Assembly (NCBI GenBank): GCA_910576335.1
Contig: CAJTIU010000005.1
Coordinates: 178,912 to 242,911 of the forward strand
Direction: 5' to 3'
Length of the DNA stretch: 64,000 nt
Source of the DNA: Lachnospiraceae bacterium
GTDB taxonomy: Bacteria; Bacillota; Clostridia; Lachnospirales; Lachnospiraceae
Below the pieces are notes generated by a model. That model was not told the DNA's origin, made no database searches, and saw only the letters and a list, made by a program, of their open reading frames with translations. This document shows, one piece after another, positions 9,831-19,532 of the stretch. The first letter of the stretch is position 1. Each line of letters starts with the position of its first letter. The position numbers and the translations under genes were made by a program.

Positions 9831-10420
9831 TAGCAAATAAAAACTATGAATTTCATGCTCTTGGTGCATATAAAGACACTTTATTCAATTTGATTTTAAA
9901 GCATGATTTGTCAGAATTATTAGTTGATATTTTAATGCCCGAAATTGAAGATGAGCGTTTTGATAAAACTGAAAATTTTTTAGGTGGAGAATATGAATAC
10001 GGTACTGGTAATGTTGAGCTTGTAAAGTTAAAAAGACATATTTTTGATGTTCCTTTTATTTATTCTACTGTTACTGATACCAGGGGATGTATCTGCATTG
10101 ACACCAATATTACGAGATGTAATAATGCACTAAAAGAAATGGTTATAAATATCTCTGTAATCTGTCACAAAGATATGTTATATGTGGATGATAAGACATA
10201 CAAGAAATATAAGAAACTAGGTTATATTGGCAGAAACAGAGTTGATATAGCTACAGCAATATTAGGAGATATCGTAAATAACAGTTCAAAGTTTGGAATT
10301 GGAAAATTGTCTCCTCAACCATATGATCCAACTCAGTCATTCTTTCCAAATCAAGACTTTTGGGAAAAGATTTTGAGATATTCATGCATTGATTTTATGA
10401 AAGATTATACAAAAATTTGA
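9830..10420 (+). CDS. Tail-module protein, apparently started at ATA
   Basis: About 196 residues. A strong site (AAAGGGGGT) is followed at the right spacing only by ATA at 9830, which overlaps the previous stop codon (TAATA). The in-frame ATG at 9767 lies deep inside the preceding gene with no site. The protein is mixed alpha/beta with a central strand pair around SVICHKDMLYVDDKTYKKY. It lies where tail-completion or tail-terminator proteins are coded. I do not recognise the family. Confidence 0.55.
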   Translation: MANKNYEFHALGAYKDTLFNLILKHDLSELLVDILMPEIEDERFDKTENFLGGEYEYGTGNVELVKLKRHIFDVPFIYSTVTDTRGCICIDTNITRCNNALKEMVINISVICHKDMLYVDDKTYKKYKKLGYIGRNRVDIATAILGDIVNNSSKFGIGKLSPQPYDPTQSFFPNQDFWEKILRYSCIDFMKDYTKI

Positions 10421-10421
10421 T

Positions 10422-11153
10422 ATGAATAAATATTATAATGAATTGTTTTTAGGAAAACCGATTTATTACAAATCTCTTATCTTCTATCCTTTGACTATAG
10501 AAGAAATTACGAAAATTACTGATATTGAAACATTCCGTAATTGTATGCTTCCATTTATTATAACAAAAGATTTTCTCATCGAGCAAAAAAAGATATCTAA
10601 AGATGAAGCTTGTAATCTTAATATATTTGAGGATTACATTATAAAAGAGCAAGCTATGTTACAACAAATGGCTTTTATGTTAAGCACTTATTGTAAAACA
10701 TCTGATATAGCTCTATTGGACAACAAAGTTATTTTGTACAATGAAGGAAAAAATTCTACATTTGAAATAGATAAATATAATTTTGAAGATATCTCTGATA
10801 TTTTATGTCAACTTACATGTATGACTAAGATAAAAGTAGAGTTGCCTCCACCGAATATGTCTGAAAGGCAAAGAGATATCTGGGAGAAACTGCAGGCCGG
10901 AAGAAAACGGAGTGCTAAAAAGAATGAGAGTCATATTTATGATATCATGAATATATGTGAGTTCTGCGGAAATTATTATATATCTGTTGCAGAATTAAAA
11001 AGTATGACTTTATGGCAGATGATGAATTGCTATAAAGCAAAAACAAACATGAAAATATATGATGATAATTTATTGATTGGTTTAGCAGCTCATGATTTAA
11101 AATCAGTCATAAAAAATAATCATTGGAGCCAGAAATTATTAATCCGTGACTAA
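10422..11153 (+). CDS. Hypothetical tail-module protein
   Basis: 243 residues. The start ATG is 1 bp after the previous stop and has no ribosome site of its own, so it is probably translated by coupling. The protein is helical, with a CEFCGNYY cysteine pair near residue 184 and a basic patch AGRKRSAKK near 165. It lies just before the major tail protein, so a tail-assembly role is plausible. The stop codon is embedded in a terminator hairpin. Confidence 0.55.
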   Translation: MNKYYNELFLGKPIYYKSLIFYPLTIEEITKITDIETFRNCMLPFIITKDFLIEQKKISKDEACNLNIFEDYIIKEQAMLQQMAFMLSTYCKTSDIALLDNKVILYNEGKNSTFEIDKYNFEDISDILCQLTCMTKIKVELPPPNMSERQRDIWEKLQAGRKRSAKKNESHIYDIMNICEFCGNYYISVAELKSMTLWQMMNCYKAKTNMKIYDDNLLIGLAAHDLKSVIKNNHWSQKLLIRD

Positions 11154-11168
11154 TGTCATGGATTTTTT
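11143..11168 (+). terminator. Rho-independent terminator before the major tail gene
   Basis: The stem TCCGTGAC / GTCATGGA with a 4-base loop is followed by TTTTTT. It overlaps the last codons and stop of the upstream gene. Confidence 0.6.
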
Positions 11169-11200
11169 ATTTTACACAATTTTAAAGGAGGAACTATTAT

Positions 11201-11956
11201 ATGTTATATGGTCTTAAAGACTGTGCGAATTTAACTGTAAAATCAAAGAATACAGGTAAGATTGCACTTTATTCTGATTATGCAAAGACATCAACAATTG
11301 AATTTACTTCTGAGTCTGTGTATGCATATAACAAAACAACGAAAGCAGTTAGATGGGATAACAACCGAGATGGTACATTTAATACCACTATGGAAATCTT
11401 TAATATGGATATTATCGCTATGCTATTCGGTAGTACACTGGAGGAAAAATCTGTACCATTTATGAAGCGCGAAGTGTGTCCTGTAAAGAATGGAAGTGCA
11501 ACATTGCAGACTACTGAAACAATTAAAACTGGATCTCTGGCTGTATATAAGCTTGACCCAACTGACATGAAGACAAATTTAAAGGAACAGAAAGTTGGAA
11601 CCCCTGCTACAGCAGAAGATACATACAGTATTTCTGATAAAGTTCTTACTCTTAACGCTACCACATTCCCGGATGACACAGGATATGTTGCATGTTACTA
11701 TATGGTAGATACCGTAGCTCAGACATTTACTGTAGATAATGTATCATTCCCAGGAGGTTATGAGATTTATGGTGACACTGCTCTTAGAAATACTGAACAG
11801 ATCGATGAGTTTGTGCAGTTCGAGCTAATGAACGTGAAGCCTCAGTCAAATGTCACTCTTACTATGGATGTAGATAATGTATGTTCTCTTGAAATCACTT
11901 GGGATATTCTTTCTGATAAGAACGGTGATATGATGAGATGGTCTAAGGTTGCGTAG
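11201..11956 (+). CDS. Major tail (tube) protein
   Basis: 251 residues with an excellent site (AAAGGAGGAACTATT). It is beta-rich: the N-terminal two thirds alternate short strands (TGKIALYSDYAKTSTIEF and others). Residues about 115-165 look like a surface loop domain. The C-terminus (FVQFELMNVKPQSNVTLTMD, then LEITWDILSD) resembles tail-tube proteins. It is the first gene after a terminator, suggesting separate strong expression, as expected for a tube protein that polymerises around the tape measure. Confidence 0.75.
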   Translation: MLYGLKDCANLTVKSKNTGKIALYSDYAKTSTIEFTSESVYAYNKTTKAVRWDNNRDGTFNTTMEIFNMDIIAMLFGSTLEEKSVPFMKREVCPVKNGSATLQTTETIKTGSLAVYKLDPTDMKTNLKEQKVGTPATAEDTYSISDKVLTLNATTFPDDTGYVACYYMVDTVAQTFTVDNVSFPGGYEIYGDTALRNTEQIDEFVQFELMNVKPQSNVTLTMDVDNVCSLEITWDILSDKNGDMMRWSKVA

Positions 11957-11965
11957 GTGAATAGT

Positions 11966-12190
11966 ATGAATAAAGTAAAGATTAAGTATACAAGTCTTGC
12001 GACACCTCCAAGGGGTGTTGTAATTTCTTGTAAGTATGATTTTGGGAAAGATAGTAAGGGATATTTCTATAGTTGTGGAAAAATTAAGTTTTATCAAGAT
12101 ATAGAAATTATCAAAGCCTTATTTACACCGGTTGATAGTGACTGGGATAAGGTTCTTAAAGTTGAGAAAACAACTAAACCAAACAAATAA
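11966..12190 (+). CDS. Small basic hypothetical protein
   Basis: 74 residues from the ATG at 11966. A GTG at 11957 is possible but overlaps the weak TAGGTG site. It is Lys-rich with three or four predicted strands. It follows the tail-tube gene by 9 bp and ends before a strong terminator, so the two probably share a transcript. Function unknown. Confidence 0.5.
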   Translation: MNKVKIKYTSLATPPRGVVISCKYDFGKDSKGYFYSCGKIKFYQDIEIIKALFTPVDSDWDKVLKVEKTTKPNK

Positions 12191-12214
12191 TTTGAATGTT
12201 GATAAATGCTAAGA

Positions 12215-12255
12215 AATGGGTATATAGCATTCAGATGTTATATACCCATTTTTTT
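12215..12255 (+). terminator. Strong rho-independent terminator
   Basis: The 12-bp stem AATGGGTATATA / TATATACCCATT is followed by a T run. It closes the tail-tube transcript. Confidence 0.85.
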
Positions 12256-12280
12256 ACGATGTGAAGGAGGATTTGCATAA

Positions 12281-12538
12281 TTGACAATTGAAGAATATGC
12301 AAAGTCTAACTATAAATTTTTAAATAGGTATCAGGCAATGTTATTCATTTCACATGGAGCAAAAATGGATGGAGCATATGTTTCTTATGATAAAGGCAAA
12401 GATGCTCATAATCTTGTTTATGTCTTTGAGAAAAACGCAGAAAATGAGGAGTTGCTAAATAAATTTAGGAGACATGAGTTAGACTGGGGAGATAATATCA
12501 TCGAATTTAATTTATCTCCGGCACTAATTGAAAAATAG
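12281..12538 (+). CDS. Small hypothetical protein, TTG start
   Basis: 85 residues. The TTG follows GAAGGAGG by 11 bases, and an in-frame TAA lies immediately upstream, so no other start is possible. The protein is mixed with aromatic residues (YKFLNRYQAMLFISHGAKMDG) and no membrane segment. It precedes the holin-like gene by 13 bp in the same direction. I do not recognise it. Confidence 0.6.
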   Translation: MTIEEYAKSNYKFLNRYQAMLFISHGAKMDGAYVSYDKGKDAHNLVYVFEKNAENEELLNKFRRHELDWGDNIIEFNLSPALIEK

Positions 12539-12551
12539 GAGGATTTTATAA

Positions 12552-12938
12552 ATGAGTGAAGTATTAAAAAATCTTGATTGGAACCAGGTAATCTATACTA
12601 TTTGGACTGTAGTTTTACTCCCGGTAATTACATATATCGGTGCACAAATCAATGAATATGCAAAGGCGAAAAGAATTGATAAATATACAGATATTCTGTA
12701 TGAGAATGTCAAGAAAGCTGTAAAAGATGTGTATGAAACTGTTGTAAAGGATATTAAATTTACAGATTCCTGGACACAGGAAAAAATGGATGAAGCAAAG
12801 GAGCTTGCAAAGGCAAAAGCAATCAGTGCTCTTACTAATTCTGCATACCAGGCACTAAAAGCTGCGAATAATGAATTTGATGAGTATCTTGATAGTTTAG
12901 TTGGCACAGCTCTTTACGATGTAAAGTTTCGTGAATGA
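12552..12938 (+). CDS. Phage holin, LLH-type
   Basis: 128 residues. One N-terminal membrane segment (about 14-32, YTIWTVVLLPVITYIGAQI) is followed by a long charged amphipathic helical tail with Lys/Glu repeats. That is the layout of LL-H-family holins, which open the membrane for the endolysin. The ribosome site is TAGGAGGATTTTATAA. Its place is odd: the endolysin gene is some 32 kb downstream. Confidence 0.72.
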   Translation: MSEVLKNLDWNQVIYTIWTVVLLPVITYIGAQINEYAKAKRIDKYTDILYENVKKAVKDVYETVVKDIKFTDSWTQEKMDEAKELAKAKAISALTNSAYQALKAANNEFDEYLDSLVGTALYDVKFRE

Positions 12939-12959
12939 TAAAATATGGAGATAATGTAA

Positions 12960-13493
12960 ATGGAGCCAATAAAAGCTTTATTTTCTATTGATTATCCTTC
13001 TTTTTTTATTACAGGTATTTCATTTTTTATTGGATTAAAAGCAGTAACATCTATTTTGGAATGGTTATTTATTGAAAAATTAAAAATTGAAACGGGATGG
13101 ACTAGAAAGAAAAAAGAAGAACATAATTTGTTAATACAAACATCAAATGCAGTTTTAGAACTCCAAAAGAATTTTGTAGAATTACAAAAACGTCATTTAG
13201 ACGATATGCGCAGATCAGATGAACATGACGAAAAAATCTGTAATGATATTAAAGCTCTTAAAGATATTTTTATAGAAAAAGAAATTGATGATATGCGTTG
13301 GGAGATAAATAACTTTGCAAATAAAATTGTAGATGGTAAACGATGTAATAAAGATAGCTATAAGCATTGCATAAAAACTTATGAAAAATACGAGAAGATT
13401 CTACATGATAATAATTTAGAAAATGGTGAAGTAGAAATATCTATGGAATTTATCAACGACTCATATAAAGAAAAACTAATAAAAGGATTTTAG
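12960..13493 (+). CDS. Membrane-anchored coiled-coil protein next to holin
   Basis: 177 residues. A single N-terminal membrane segment (about 13-37) is followed by a coiled coil. The conserved-looking tail includes DSYKHCIKTYEKYEKILHDN and LENGEVEISMEFI, a signature often seen in small phage proteins beside holins. It lies 21 bp after the holin and ends at a terminator array. A holin partner or anti-holin is likely but unproven. Confidence 0.6.
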   Translation: MEPIKALFSIDYPSFFITGISFFIGLKAVTSILEWLFIEKLKIETGWTRKKKEEHNLLIQTSNAVLELQKNFVELQKRHLDDMRRSDEHDEKICNDIKALKDIFIEKEIDDMRWEINNFANKIVDGKRCNKDSYKHCIKTYEKYEKILHDNNLENGEVEISMEFINDSYKEKLIKGF

Positions 13494-13638
13494 AGAGAGT
13501 GGCTTCATATAAGTTACTCTCTAAATATTAATTGTTAATCAATGAAAATAAAATGTCTTTACTTACTTTTATAGTTCAGCCAGTAAGTAAGGGCATTTTT
13601 TAGTGGGAAAGTGTAAGGCTGAACCACTCTCCCACTAT
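13494..13638 (+). terminator. Array of three hairpins ending the holin operon
   Basis: The first hairpin is AGAGAGT / ACTCTCT (13494-13522). The second has a 15-bp stem with G-U pairs, arms 13553-13567 and 13582-13596, running into TTTTTT, a clear terminator. The third is AGTGGGAAAGTG / CACTCTCCCACT (about 13603-13638), with one mismatch and no T-run, just before the RecU-like gene. The third may protect or regulate the downstream mRNA. Confidence 0.75.
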
Positions 13639-13666
13639 CCTTATCTTAGATTAGAGGTGTTAAACT

Positions 13667-14191
13667 ATGAAAAATATTGGAAAAGTTTTTGAACAGAACT
13701 GGAAAAATTCTGTCCCAAAAGATATATTTTTTTATCGTCCTCCGGACTCTGCCCAGTCGTTCGGAACAAATAGCAATCTAAGATTCAGTGCGAAATCTCC
13801 GTGTGATTGTTTTCTATTCGATGGGAATATTTTGTACGCTCTTGAACAAAAATCTGTAGGGACTCAATCTATTTCTTTCGAAAGAGAAAAAACAGATAAA
13901 GGTGTTATCCATAAACATCAAATAGATTCGCTTTTGAAATTTTCAATGTACAGAAATGTAGTAAGTGGATTTATTTTTGATTTTCGATTATCGGATAAAA
14001 CCTATTTTTGTAACATAAATGATTTTCTCATTATGATAAACAATATTGACAAGAAATCATTTAACGAAAAAGACATGTTTGAATGGTGCAACCCGATAGA
14101 AATTCAAAAGAAAAAGTTGAAGGTTAATTATCGTTATGATATAGATCAATTTTTAAAAATTGTTAAGGAAGATACAAATGTTCTCCTATGA
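13667..14191 (+). CDS. RecU-like Holliday junction resolvase
   Basis: 174 residues. RecU-type nuclease features appear in order: GKVFEQNWKNSVP at residues 4-16; FFYRPPDSAQSF near 20; the acidic core SPCDCFLFDG followed by LYALEQKS (residues about 43-63, the D...E.K nuclease motif); then the IHKHQIDSLL helix near 84. RecU cuts four-way DNA junctions, and phage copies resolve branched DNA before packaging. Ribosome site TAGAGGTG. Its location inside the tail module, away from replication genes, is unusual and suggests a mobile insertion. Confidence 0.75.
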   Translation: MKNIGKVFEQNWKNSVPKDIFFYRPPDSAQSFGTNSNLRFSAKSPCDCFLFDGNILYALEQKSVGTQSISFEREKTDKGVIHKHQIDSLLKFSMYRNVVSGFIFDFRLSDKTYFCNINDFLIMINNIDKKSFNEKDMFEWCNPIEIQKKKLKVNYRYDIDQFLKIVKEDTNVLL

Positions 14192-14366
14192 AATTACAGA
14201 TACAGTGAAGAAATATAATTATTGTATTCCGTCTTCAATATATATTGGAATCATACAAACATCTCCTCAGATTAATCATGTGATTTATAATCCATACGAT
14301 GATAAATTCACTATGTGGGATAAATATGGAAGTTATTGGAAATATTCTGTACAACGGGATAAATAA
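14178..14366 (+). CDS. Small aromatic hypothetical protein
   Basis: 62 residues from the ATG at 14178, preceded by AAGGAAG and overlapping the end of the RecU-like gene by 14 bp, so it is likely co-translated. It is rich in Tyr, Asn and Ile, with NPYDDKFTMWDKYGSYWKYS at the C-terminus, which looks beta-rich. Function unknown. Confidence 0.5.
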   Translation: MFSYEITDTVKKYNYCIPSSIYIGIIQTSPQINHVIYNPYDDKFTMWDKYGSYWKYSVQRDK

Positions 14367-14466
14367 TAAATATGTCGAAAATAAATTAAAAATCTTGTAA
14401 AATTGTCTTTACTCTTGTTTCAGTAAATGGTATCTTTATTGTATAAATAATAAGGAGGTCATTTAT

Positions 14467-14733
14467 ATGGCAAGGAGAAAGAAAATAGAAGAAAAAAATT
14501 ATGATGAGTTAATTGCAGTTTCCGAGAAAAGAATTGAAGACTTAGCAGCAGAACTTAAGGAAGAAAAGGTAAATCTTAAGAAACTAAAAAAAGACAAAAT
14601 TGCTTATGATGAATTGATGGAGAAACGGAAAAAAGAAGAAGAAATACAAGCTGTTACAGAATTAATTGTCTCATCTGGAAAGAGTATTGATGAAATCAAA
14701 GAATTATTAGAAGTAAAAACAGAAGTAGATTAA
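14467..14733 (+). CDS. Small charged coiled-coil protein
   Basis: 88 residues, over half Lys/Glu, predicted as a continuous coiled coil over residues 10-65, then a short helix-turn (GKSIDEIKELL) like the ends of H-NS-type or spacing proteins. Ribosome site AAGGAGG. It is followed immediately by a terminator, so it has a short transcript of its own. A structural or regulatory role cannot be told from sequence. Confidence 0.55.
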   Translation: MARRKKIEEKNYDELIAVSEKRIEDLAAELKEEKVNLKKLKKDKIAYDELMEKRKKEEEIQAVTELIVSSGKSIDEIKELLEVKTEVD

Positions 14734-14757
14734 GAACCCATTAAGGGTTCTTTTTAT
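14733..14757 (+). terminator. Rho-independent terminator
   Basis: AGAACCC / GGGTTCT with a 5-base loop and a TTTTT tail, overlapping the stop of the coiled-coil gene. Confidence 0.8.
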
Positions 14758-14776
14758 TTTTTGAAAGGAGATTCTT

Positions 14777-15493
14777 ATGAAAAAAACAAATCCAAAAATC
14801 AAAGAATTTATTAGTATTGAAAATAAAATAGACGCTATTAAAGCAATTTCTAATTCGTATTTTAGGAAGGAAATTGATGAGGATGGAAATTCTTTCGTTG
14901 AATATGTACCATACCAGTCTGAAATTGCACAGGTTATTGTAATAGTCAAATTTTTTATGGAAGGTATCGAATTTGATGAAAATGAATCAATTTATGATAC
15001 AGTAACCTCTGATAAGCAGTTATGTAATATTATTAATAGCTTTATCTCCTCTTCTATCTTTTCTCAGATCATGGAGCAGGTAGAAGATATTGTTGAATAT
15101 CGTAAAGCAGAAAACATAGCAAAAATTCAGAATGAATCCAATATGGTTCTGAGCTATAAGATAATGGAACTAATTAATAAGGAAACTGAGAAAGCTGAAA
15201 AGGAAATTCAAGCTGCTAACAATTTGAATAAATGGGTTGATGAGCAAAGAGAACTTAATTCTTTGATTACTCCAGAAATGCAGCGTGATTTTGCCGAGAG
15301 TTTTGATCCGGAAGCATTAACACGTTCTATTATTGAAAAGTATACAGAAAGTGACTTATATGAGAAAAATAAGGAAGTCGTTAAATACTCCCGTCAGCTA
15401 AGAGAAAAAGATAATAAGATTATTAATTTACAAAACGAATTAGAACGAAATAAACAGAAAGATAATGTGAAAAACGTAATAGCTGATAAGTAA
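14777..15493 (+). CDS. Tail-assembly region protein, helical
   Basis: 238 residues with ribosome site GAAAGGAG. The first ~90 residues are globular with an acidic loop. Residues 95-238 are long helices and coiled coil. It lies two genes ahead of a gp10-like tail completion protein and upstream of the tape measure, where tail-assembly chaperones are normally coded. No frameshift signal joining it to a second chaperone frame was seen. Assignment is by position only. Confidence 0.5.
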   Translation: MKKTNPKIKEFISIENKIDAIKAISNSYFRKEIDEDGNSFVEYVPYQSEIAQVIVIVKFFMEGIEFDENESIYDTVTSDKQLCNIINSFISSSIFSQIMEQVEDIVEYRKAENIAKIQNESNMVLSYKIMELINKETEKAEKEIQAANNLNKWVDEQRELNSLITPEMQRDFAESFDPEALTRSIIEKYTESDLYEKNKEVVKYSRQLREKDNKIINLQNELERNKQKDNVKNVIADK

Positions 15494-15564
15494 TAAAAAA
15501 AGATCTACACATTATAAGATTTTTAACTAATGAGAAATTATATCTCAAAGGAAGGTGAAGAGAA

Positions 15565-15759
15565 ATGAATGCGTGTGCAATGAAGCTCAGTTTACCATTT
15601 GTTACAAATACTGCATTGACTAGAACTCTGGCATCTGAAGACAACAGGAAGATGACTGAGTTTATAAATTCTCATGATTTTTTCTTTGAGATTGATTCTG
15701 ACGGGAAATTAATAAGTACTGTTGTAGCTAATAATATAAAAGGGGAATTTCATGGGTAA
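15565..15759 (+). CDS. Small hypothetical protein
   Basis: 64 residues with ribosome site AAGGAAGGTGAAGAGAA. The sequence NACAMKLSLPFVTNTALTRT looks strand-rich. The stop overlaps the next gene by 8 bp. A small hairpin (TGAGA / TCTCA, near 15531-15547) sits ahead of the site. Function unknown. Confidence 0.5.
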   Translation: MNACAMKLSLPFVTNTALTRTLASEDNRKMTEFINSHDFFFEIDSDGKLISTVVANNIKGEFHG

Positions 15760-16114
15760 AATTTTTGATGCGATAGACCGGCAGATCATACGTCCAAGGG
15801 TTATGCGCTCTGAGCAGGAAGGATTTCAAAAAACCGATGATCATCTACACGATTTTTATATGCAAGGCGATCCTAAAGTATATGTAAATACTGGCGCTTT
15901 GGCTGAATCTGCACGGACTACTGGGGTATCTGGAGGAAATGGAAATTATGATTATAGTATATATTTGGAGCATCCAGTATACAGTACAGGAACTCCAGGA
16001 TTCCCAGTATTAGAAGAAGCGCAGCACAATGGAGCCGGGATTCTCGGCAAACCTAATACGTGGGAGGATTCTGTTAAAGATATTGAAGAAGTTGTTAGAA
16101 GGAATTTTTCTTAA
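15752..16114 (+). CDS. Tail-completion protein (HK97 gp10-like)
   Basis: 120 residues. It shows the VYVNTGALAESARTTG motif followed by YSIYLEHPVYSTGTPGFPVLEEA, which matches the conserved core of HK97-gp10/minor tail-completion proteins (...TG.L..S......-...Y....E.G.....P.FP...). Such proteins cap or complete the tail tube. It overlaps the upstream small gene by 8 bp and lies ahead of the tape measure. Confidence 0.65.
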   Translation: MGKIFDAIDRQIIRPRVMRSEQEGFQKTDDHLHDFYMQGDPKVYVNTGALAESARTTGVSGGNGNYDYSIYLEHPVYSTGTPGFPVLEEAQHNGAGILGKPNTWEDSVKDIEEVVRRNFS

Positions 16115-16138
16115 CCTAGAATAATGGAGGAAAATAAT

Positions 16139-16387
16139 ATGAATTATTGTAATTGTATGAATCCAATGCTTAAAACAACAGCTGAATTAAGAGGTTTATA
16201 CTGTGCAAAAAATTTTAGAGAATATAGTATCCCATATGATATAAAAGAATCAGATGAACGAGATGAATTTTTTTATATTGTTGATACAATTATAGATATA
16301 GTAAAAACGAAAGGGCTTACGATAAGGCAAGCCCAGTCACTTTTTCAGCTATGCAGTGAATATATGTTAGACGAAGAATTTCATTAA
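16139..16387 (+). CDS. Small protein, paralogue of the gene at 32027
   Basis: 82 residues from the ATG at 16139, 8 bp after GGAGG. The ATG at 16124 overlaps that site. The C-terminal helix pair (DTIIDIVKTKGLTIRQAQSLF) shares its pattern I..TI..I...KGLT.R.AQ with the protein at 32027-32332, so the two are duplicates lying on either side of the tape measure gene. Both are small and end in an acidic tail. Function unknown; perhaps a tape-measure partner. Confidence 0.6.
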   Translation: MNYCNCMNPMLKTTAELRGLYCAKNFREYSIPYDIKESDERDEFFYIVDTIIDIVKTKGLTIRQAQSLFQLCSEYMLDEEFH

Positions 16388-16408
16388 GATATAGGGTTTA
16401 TATTTTAT

Positions 16409-16436
16409 AGAGAGAGATTTATTCTCTCTTTTTTTA
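16409..16436 (+). terminator. Rho-independent terminator before tape measure gene
   Basis: AGAGAGA / TCTCTCT hairpin running into a T tract. Confidence 0.75.
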
Positions 16437-16466
16437 TGCAAAAAATCAAAGGAGGGATAAATTTCT

Positions 16467-19400
16467 ATGGATTTTAATGTTGATGTCAAAGTCCGGACAA
16501 GTGGGAAAGAAGAAATTGATGTTTTAGAACGGCAAATAGAAGCATTAAAAAATGAGACTGTCAAGATCAATATTGATGTAGATGATAAGAATCTCAATTT
16601 AAAGAATCTTCAAAATTCTATTAATAAAACTGCACTATCTAGTGGCCAGTCTTATGGAAAGAGTTTTAATAAAGGCATTGGACAAGTTGTTTCAAATGAG
16701 ACAAGAAATACATTAGAAAAGGTGCAGTCAAAAGTGATCGGTAATGGTTTTACTGTATCAAAAACAATGTCGGATAAAATACAAGGTGAGCTTGATAGCA
16801 TTGTAAAAAAAATGACAAATGGGAAGGGAGAAATCTCTTCTATAAGTCTTGATACTAAAACTGTTTTTGATGAAAATACATTACAGAATGTGGAGAAGCT
16901 CCGATCCGCTACTGTAAAGTACACTAATGATGTAGGAGAAGCTGTAACAAAAACTCTGCAGTGGAAAAAAATTGGTGAAGATCCTAATGCAAAAAAAGGG
17001 CAAGAAGCAATTATGGGCTGGGTCGAATCGACAGCCCGATATAACAAGAGTATTGATGAAGCTGCTAAACGCTCTGATACTTTTACAAATAAGCAAAAAC
17101 AAGTAGCTACTCAGTTAAAAAACCAAACCAAACAAATATATCGTGATGCTTTAGATCCAAATGCTACAAAACCTATTAAGGAAACATCTCATTTAGATTC
17201 CATTAAAAAACAATATACTGATATCGGTAATGCAATAAATAGCTTAAGTGGATTGTCTGGTAATGCTTTTTCTGATCAAGAAAATAATATAAAAAGCATG
17301 ATTACAGACTTTAAAATTCTGAAAAAAGAATATCGTAATGCAGAAACAATGGCAAGTTCTTTACGATCAAAGCCCATTGATGTGCAGAAAACTGAACTGG
17401 AGGAAAAAGTTAAGGGATTACAGTCTAATATGAAAAAGTCCGGGCTTTCTCCAGATGATAAAGACTTCAAGCATTACTTTGATGATATAAATCAGATTTT
17501 ATCTGGTGATGATATAGATAACTCAAAAATTCGTGAATCATTGGATTTATATAGTAAGTTAAATGCAAAAGTTGTAAGTACGAAAAAAGAAACTGATGCA
17601 AATAAGTCATTGGAAAAAGTACAAGTGCAAGCTTCTGCATTAAAAGATAAGATTAATGATTCTGTTTCAAATAACGTTAATCTTCAAGGATTTACACATG
17701 AAATAAATGGAGCAGAGGTATCTGTTAAATCATTACTTAGTGAATTAGGTGAAATAAAAACAAAAGCAGATGTCGATATAGTTTCAGAAAAATTCAAAGC
17801 TTTCTCTAATGCCGCAAAAGAATCTGGTGTTATGGTAGACCAGGTTGCCAGTAAAGCAAATAAGGTAGAACAAATTCAAAAAGATTTTTTCTCAGATGCC
17901 TATAATGCAAAATTATCTACTATGACATCAAAACTTGATCCTTATGAAGGGCAAGATTCTGACTTAGTAAAACGTGCAAGAGAACAACAGGAACTCTATA
18001 AAGATTCTCTGTCAAAGCTAAACGATCATTTCGATTCCGAAAAATCCTTCAAATTAAATGATGATGAAGTAGTTACTGCTTATAACAATATGACTTCAGC
18101 CGCAAAAAGATTTGATAATATTATGACCCAGGTCCGTAATACAGAGTCAAAAACTCTAGGACTTGGAGTGGCTGAAAGATCTGCTAATGCGGTCAAGAAG
18201 TATTATGATGAGAATTCCAATGCGGTTAAGAAGTATGGTTTAGAACTGAAAGACTTAGAAAAACGCTACCGGGAAGTAAAAACTGTTGAGGATAAAGCTA
18301 ATTTAGATAATGAATTCAAGAATCTAAAATCTAAAATTTCCGCAGAAGGATTGACCGGTAAAAGTACTATTGATGAAATTAAACGAGGGTTTAAACAGAT
18401 AGGACAGTTTGCACTTACATACGGAGTGCTTCAAAAGATCCCAGATGTACTAGCGAGAATGGCCAATGAGGTATTGGATGTTGATACGGCTATGACCAAT
18501 CTCTATAAGGTTACAGATGAAACAACCGCAAAGTATGATGAATTTTTAGGAAATGCTGGCAATGTATCAAGATCTCTTGGTCGTGACATGTCATCTTATA
18601 TTACACAGACTTCTGAGTGGGCAAAACTTGGATACAGTATGGACAAAAGTGCGAATCTTTCTAAGATAAGTTCAATTTATGCTAATGTTGGTGAAGTTGA
18701 CGATAAGACCGCAGTGTCTGATATGGTCACTGCAATGAAAGCATTTAATATTGAGGCCGATAATGCAATAAGGGTTGTTGATTCTCTTAATGCACTTGGA
18801 AATAATTTCGCTACTTCGAGTGCTGATTTGGGAACCGGACTTTCAAATGCTGCATCTTCATTATCTACTGCTGGCAATGATATCAACCAGTCTCTTGCCA
18901 TGCTTACAGGTATGACAGAGATTACCCAGTCTGCGTCTGAATCTGGTAATGCTTTGAAAATCCTAAGTATGAGACTTAGAGGTTATGATGAGGAAACACA
19001 GAGTTATTCTAACGATGTAGAAGAACTTACTGGTAAGGTTGCTGACTTAACGAAAACTGCAAGTAAGCCTGGAGGAATCAGTCTCTTTTCTGATAAAGAT
19101 AAACAAACTTATAAGTCTACATATAAGATCATGGAAGAAGTGTCAGATGTATGGGATGACCTTACAGATAAGTCCAGGGCCGAACTGACTGAAGTTCTTG
19201 CTGGCAAAAACAGAGGTAATCAGATTTCTGCGCTTATTCAATCGTTCAAGTCCGGACAAGTTCAGAAAGCTTATGAGACATCTTTAAATAGTGAAGGTTC
19301 CGCACAACAGGAACAGGATCGTTGGATGCAGTCAATGGAAGCTAAAATCCAACAGTTTAAGAGTCAGTTCCAGGAACTCTCTACTACTGCTATGGATTCT

Positions 19401-19532
19401 GATCTTCTAAAAGGTGCAATTGATGCCGGAACTTCTTTATTAAATGTACTTACACAAATTGTAGATGTTGGCGGTACAATACCTATTATATTAGGTGGTA
19501 TTGGAGGCGCGAAATTATTTAAAAATTTAGAT
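16467..19532 (+). CDS. Tape measure protein, 5' exon
   Basis: 1,022 codons with ribosome site AAAGGAGGGATAAATTTCT. Residues 1-640 are long coiled coil. Residues about 640-960 form the conserved tape-measure core, with RMANEVLDVDTAMTNLYKVT, then SEWAKLGYSMD, TSSADLGTGLSNAASSL and LTGMTEITQSASESGNALK. The phage tail core ends at GGIGGAKLFKNLD. Just after codon 1,022 the frame enters an intron-like sequence and stops 9 codons later (19,560). The continuation is the frame from about 25,590. If the RNA is not spliced, the product is a truncated 1,031-residue protein lacking its C-terminal two thirds. Confidence 0.88.
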
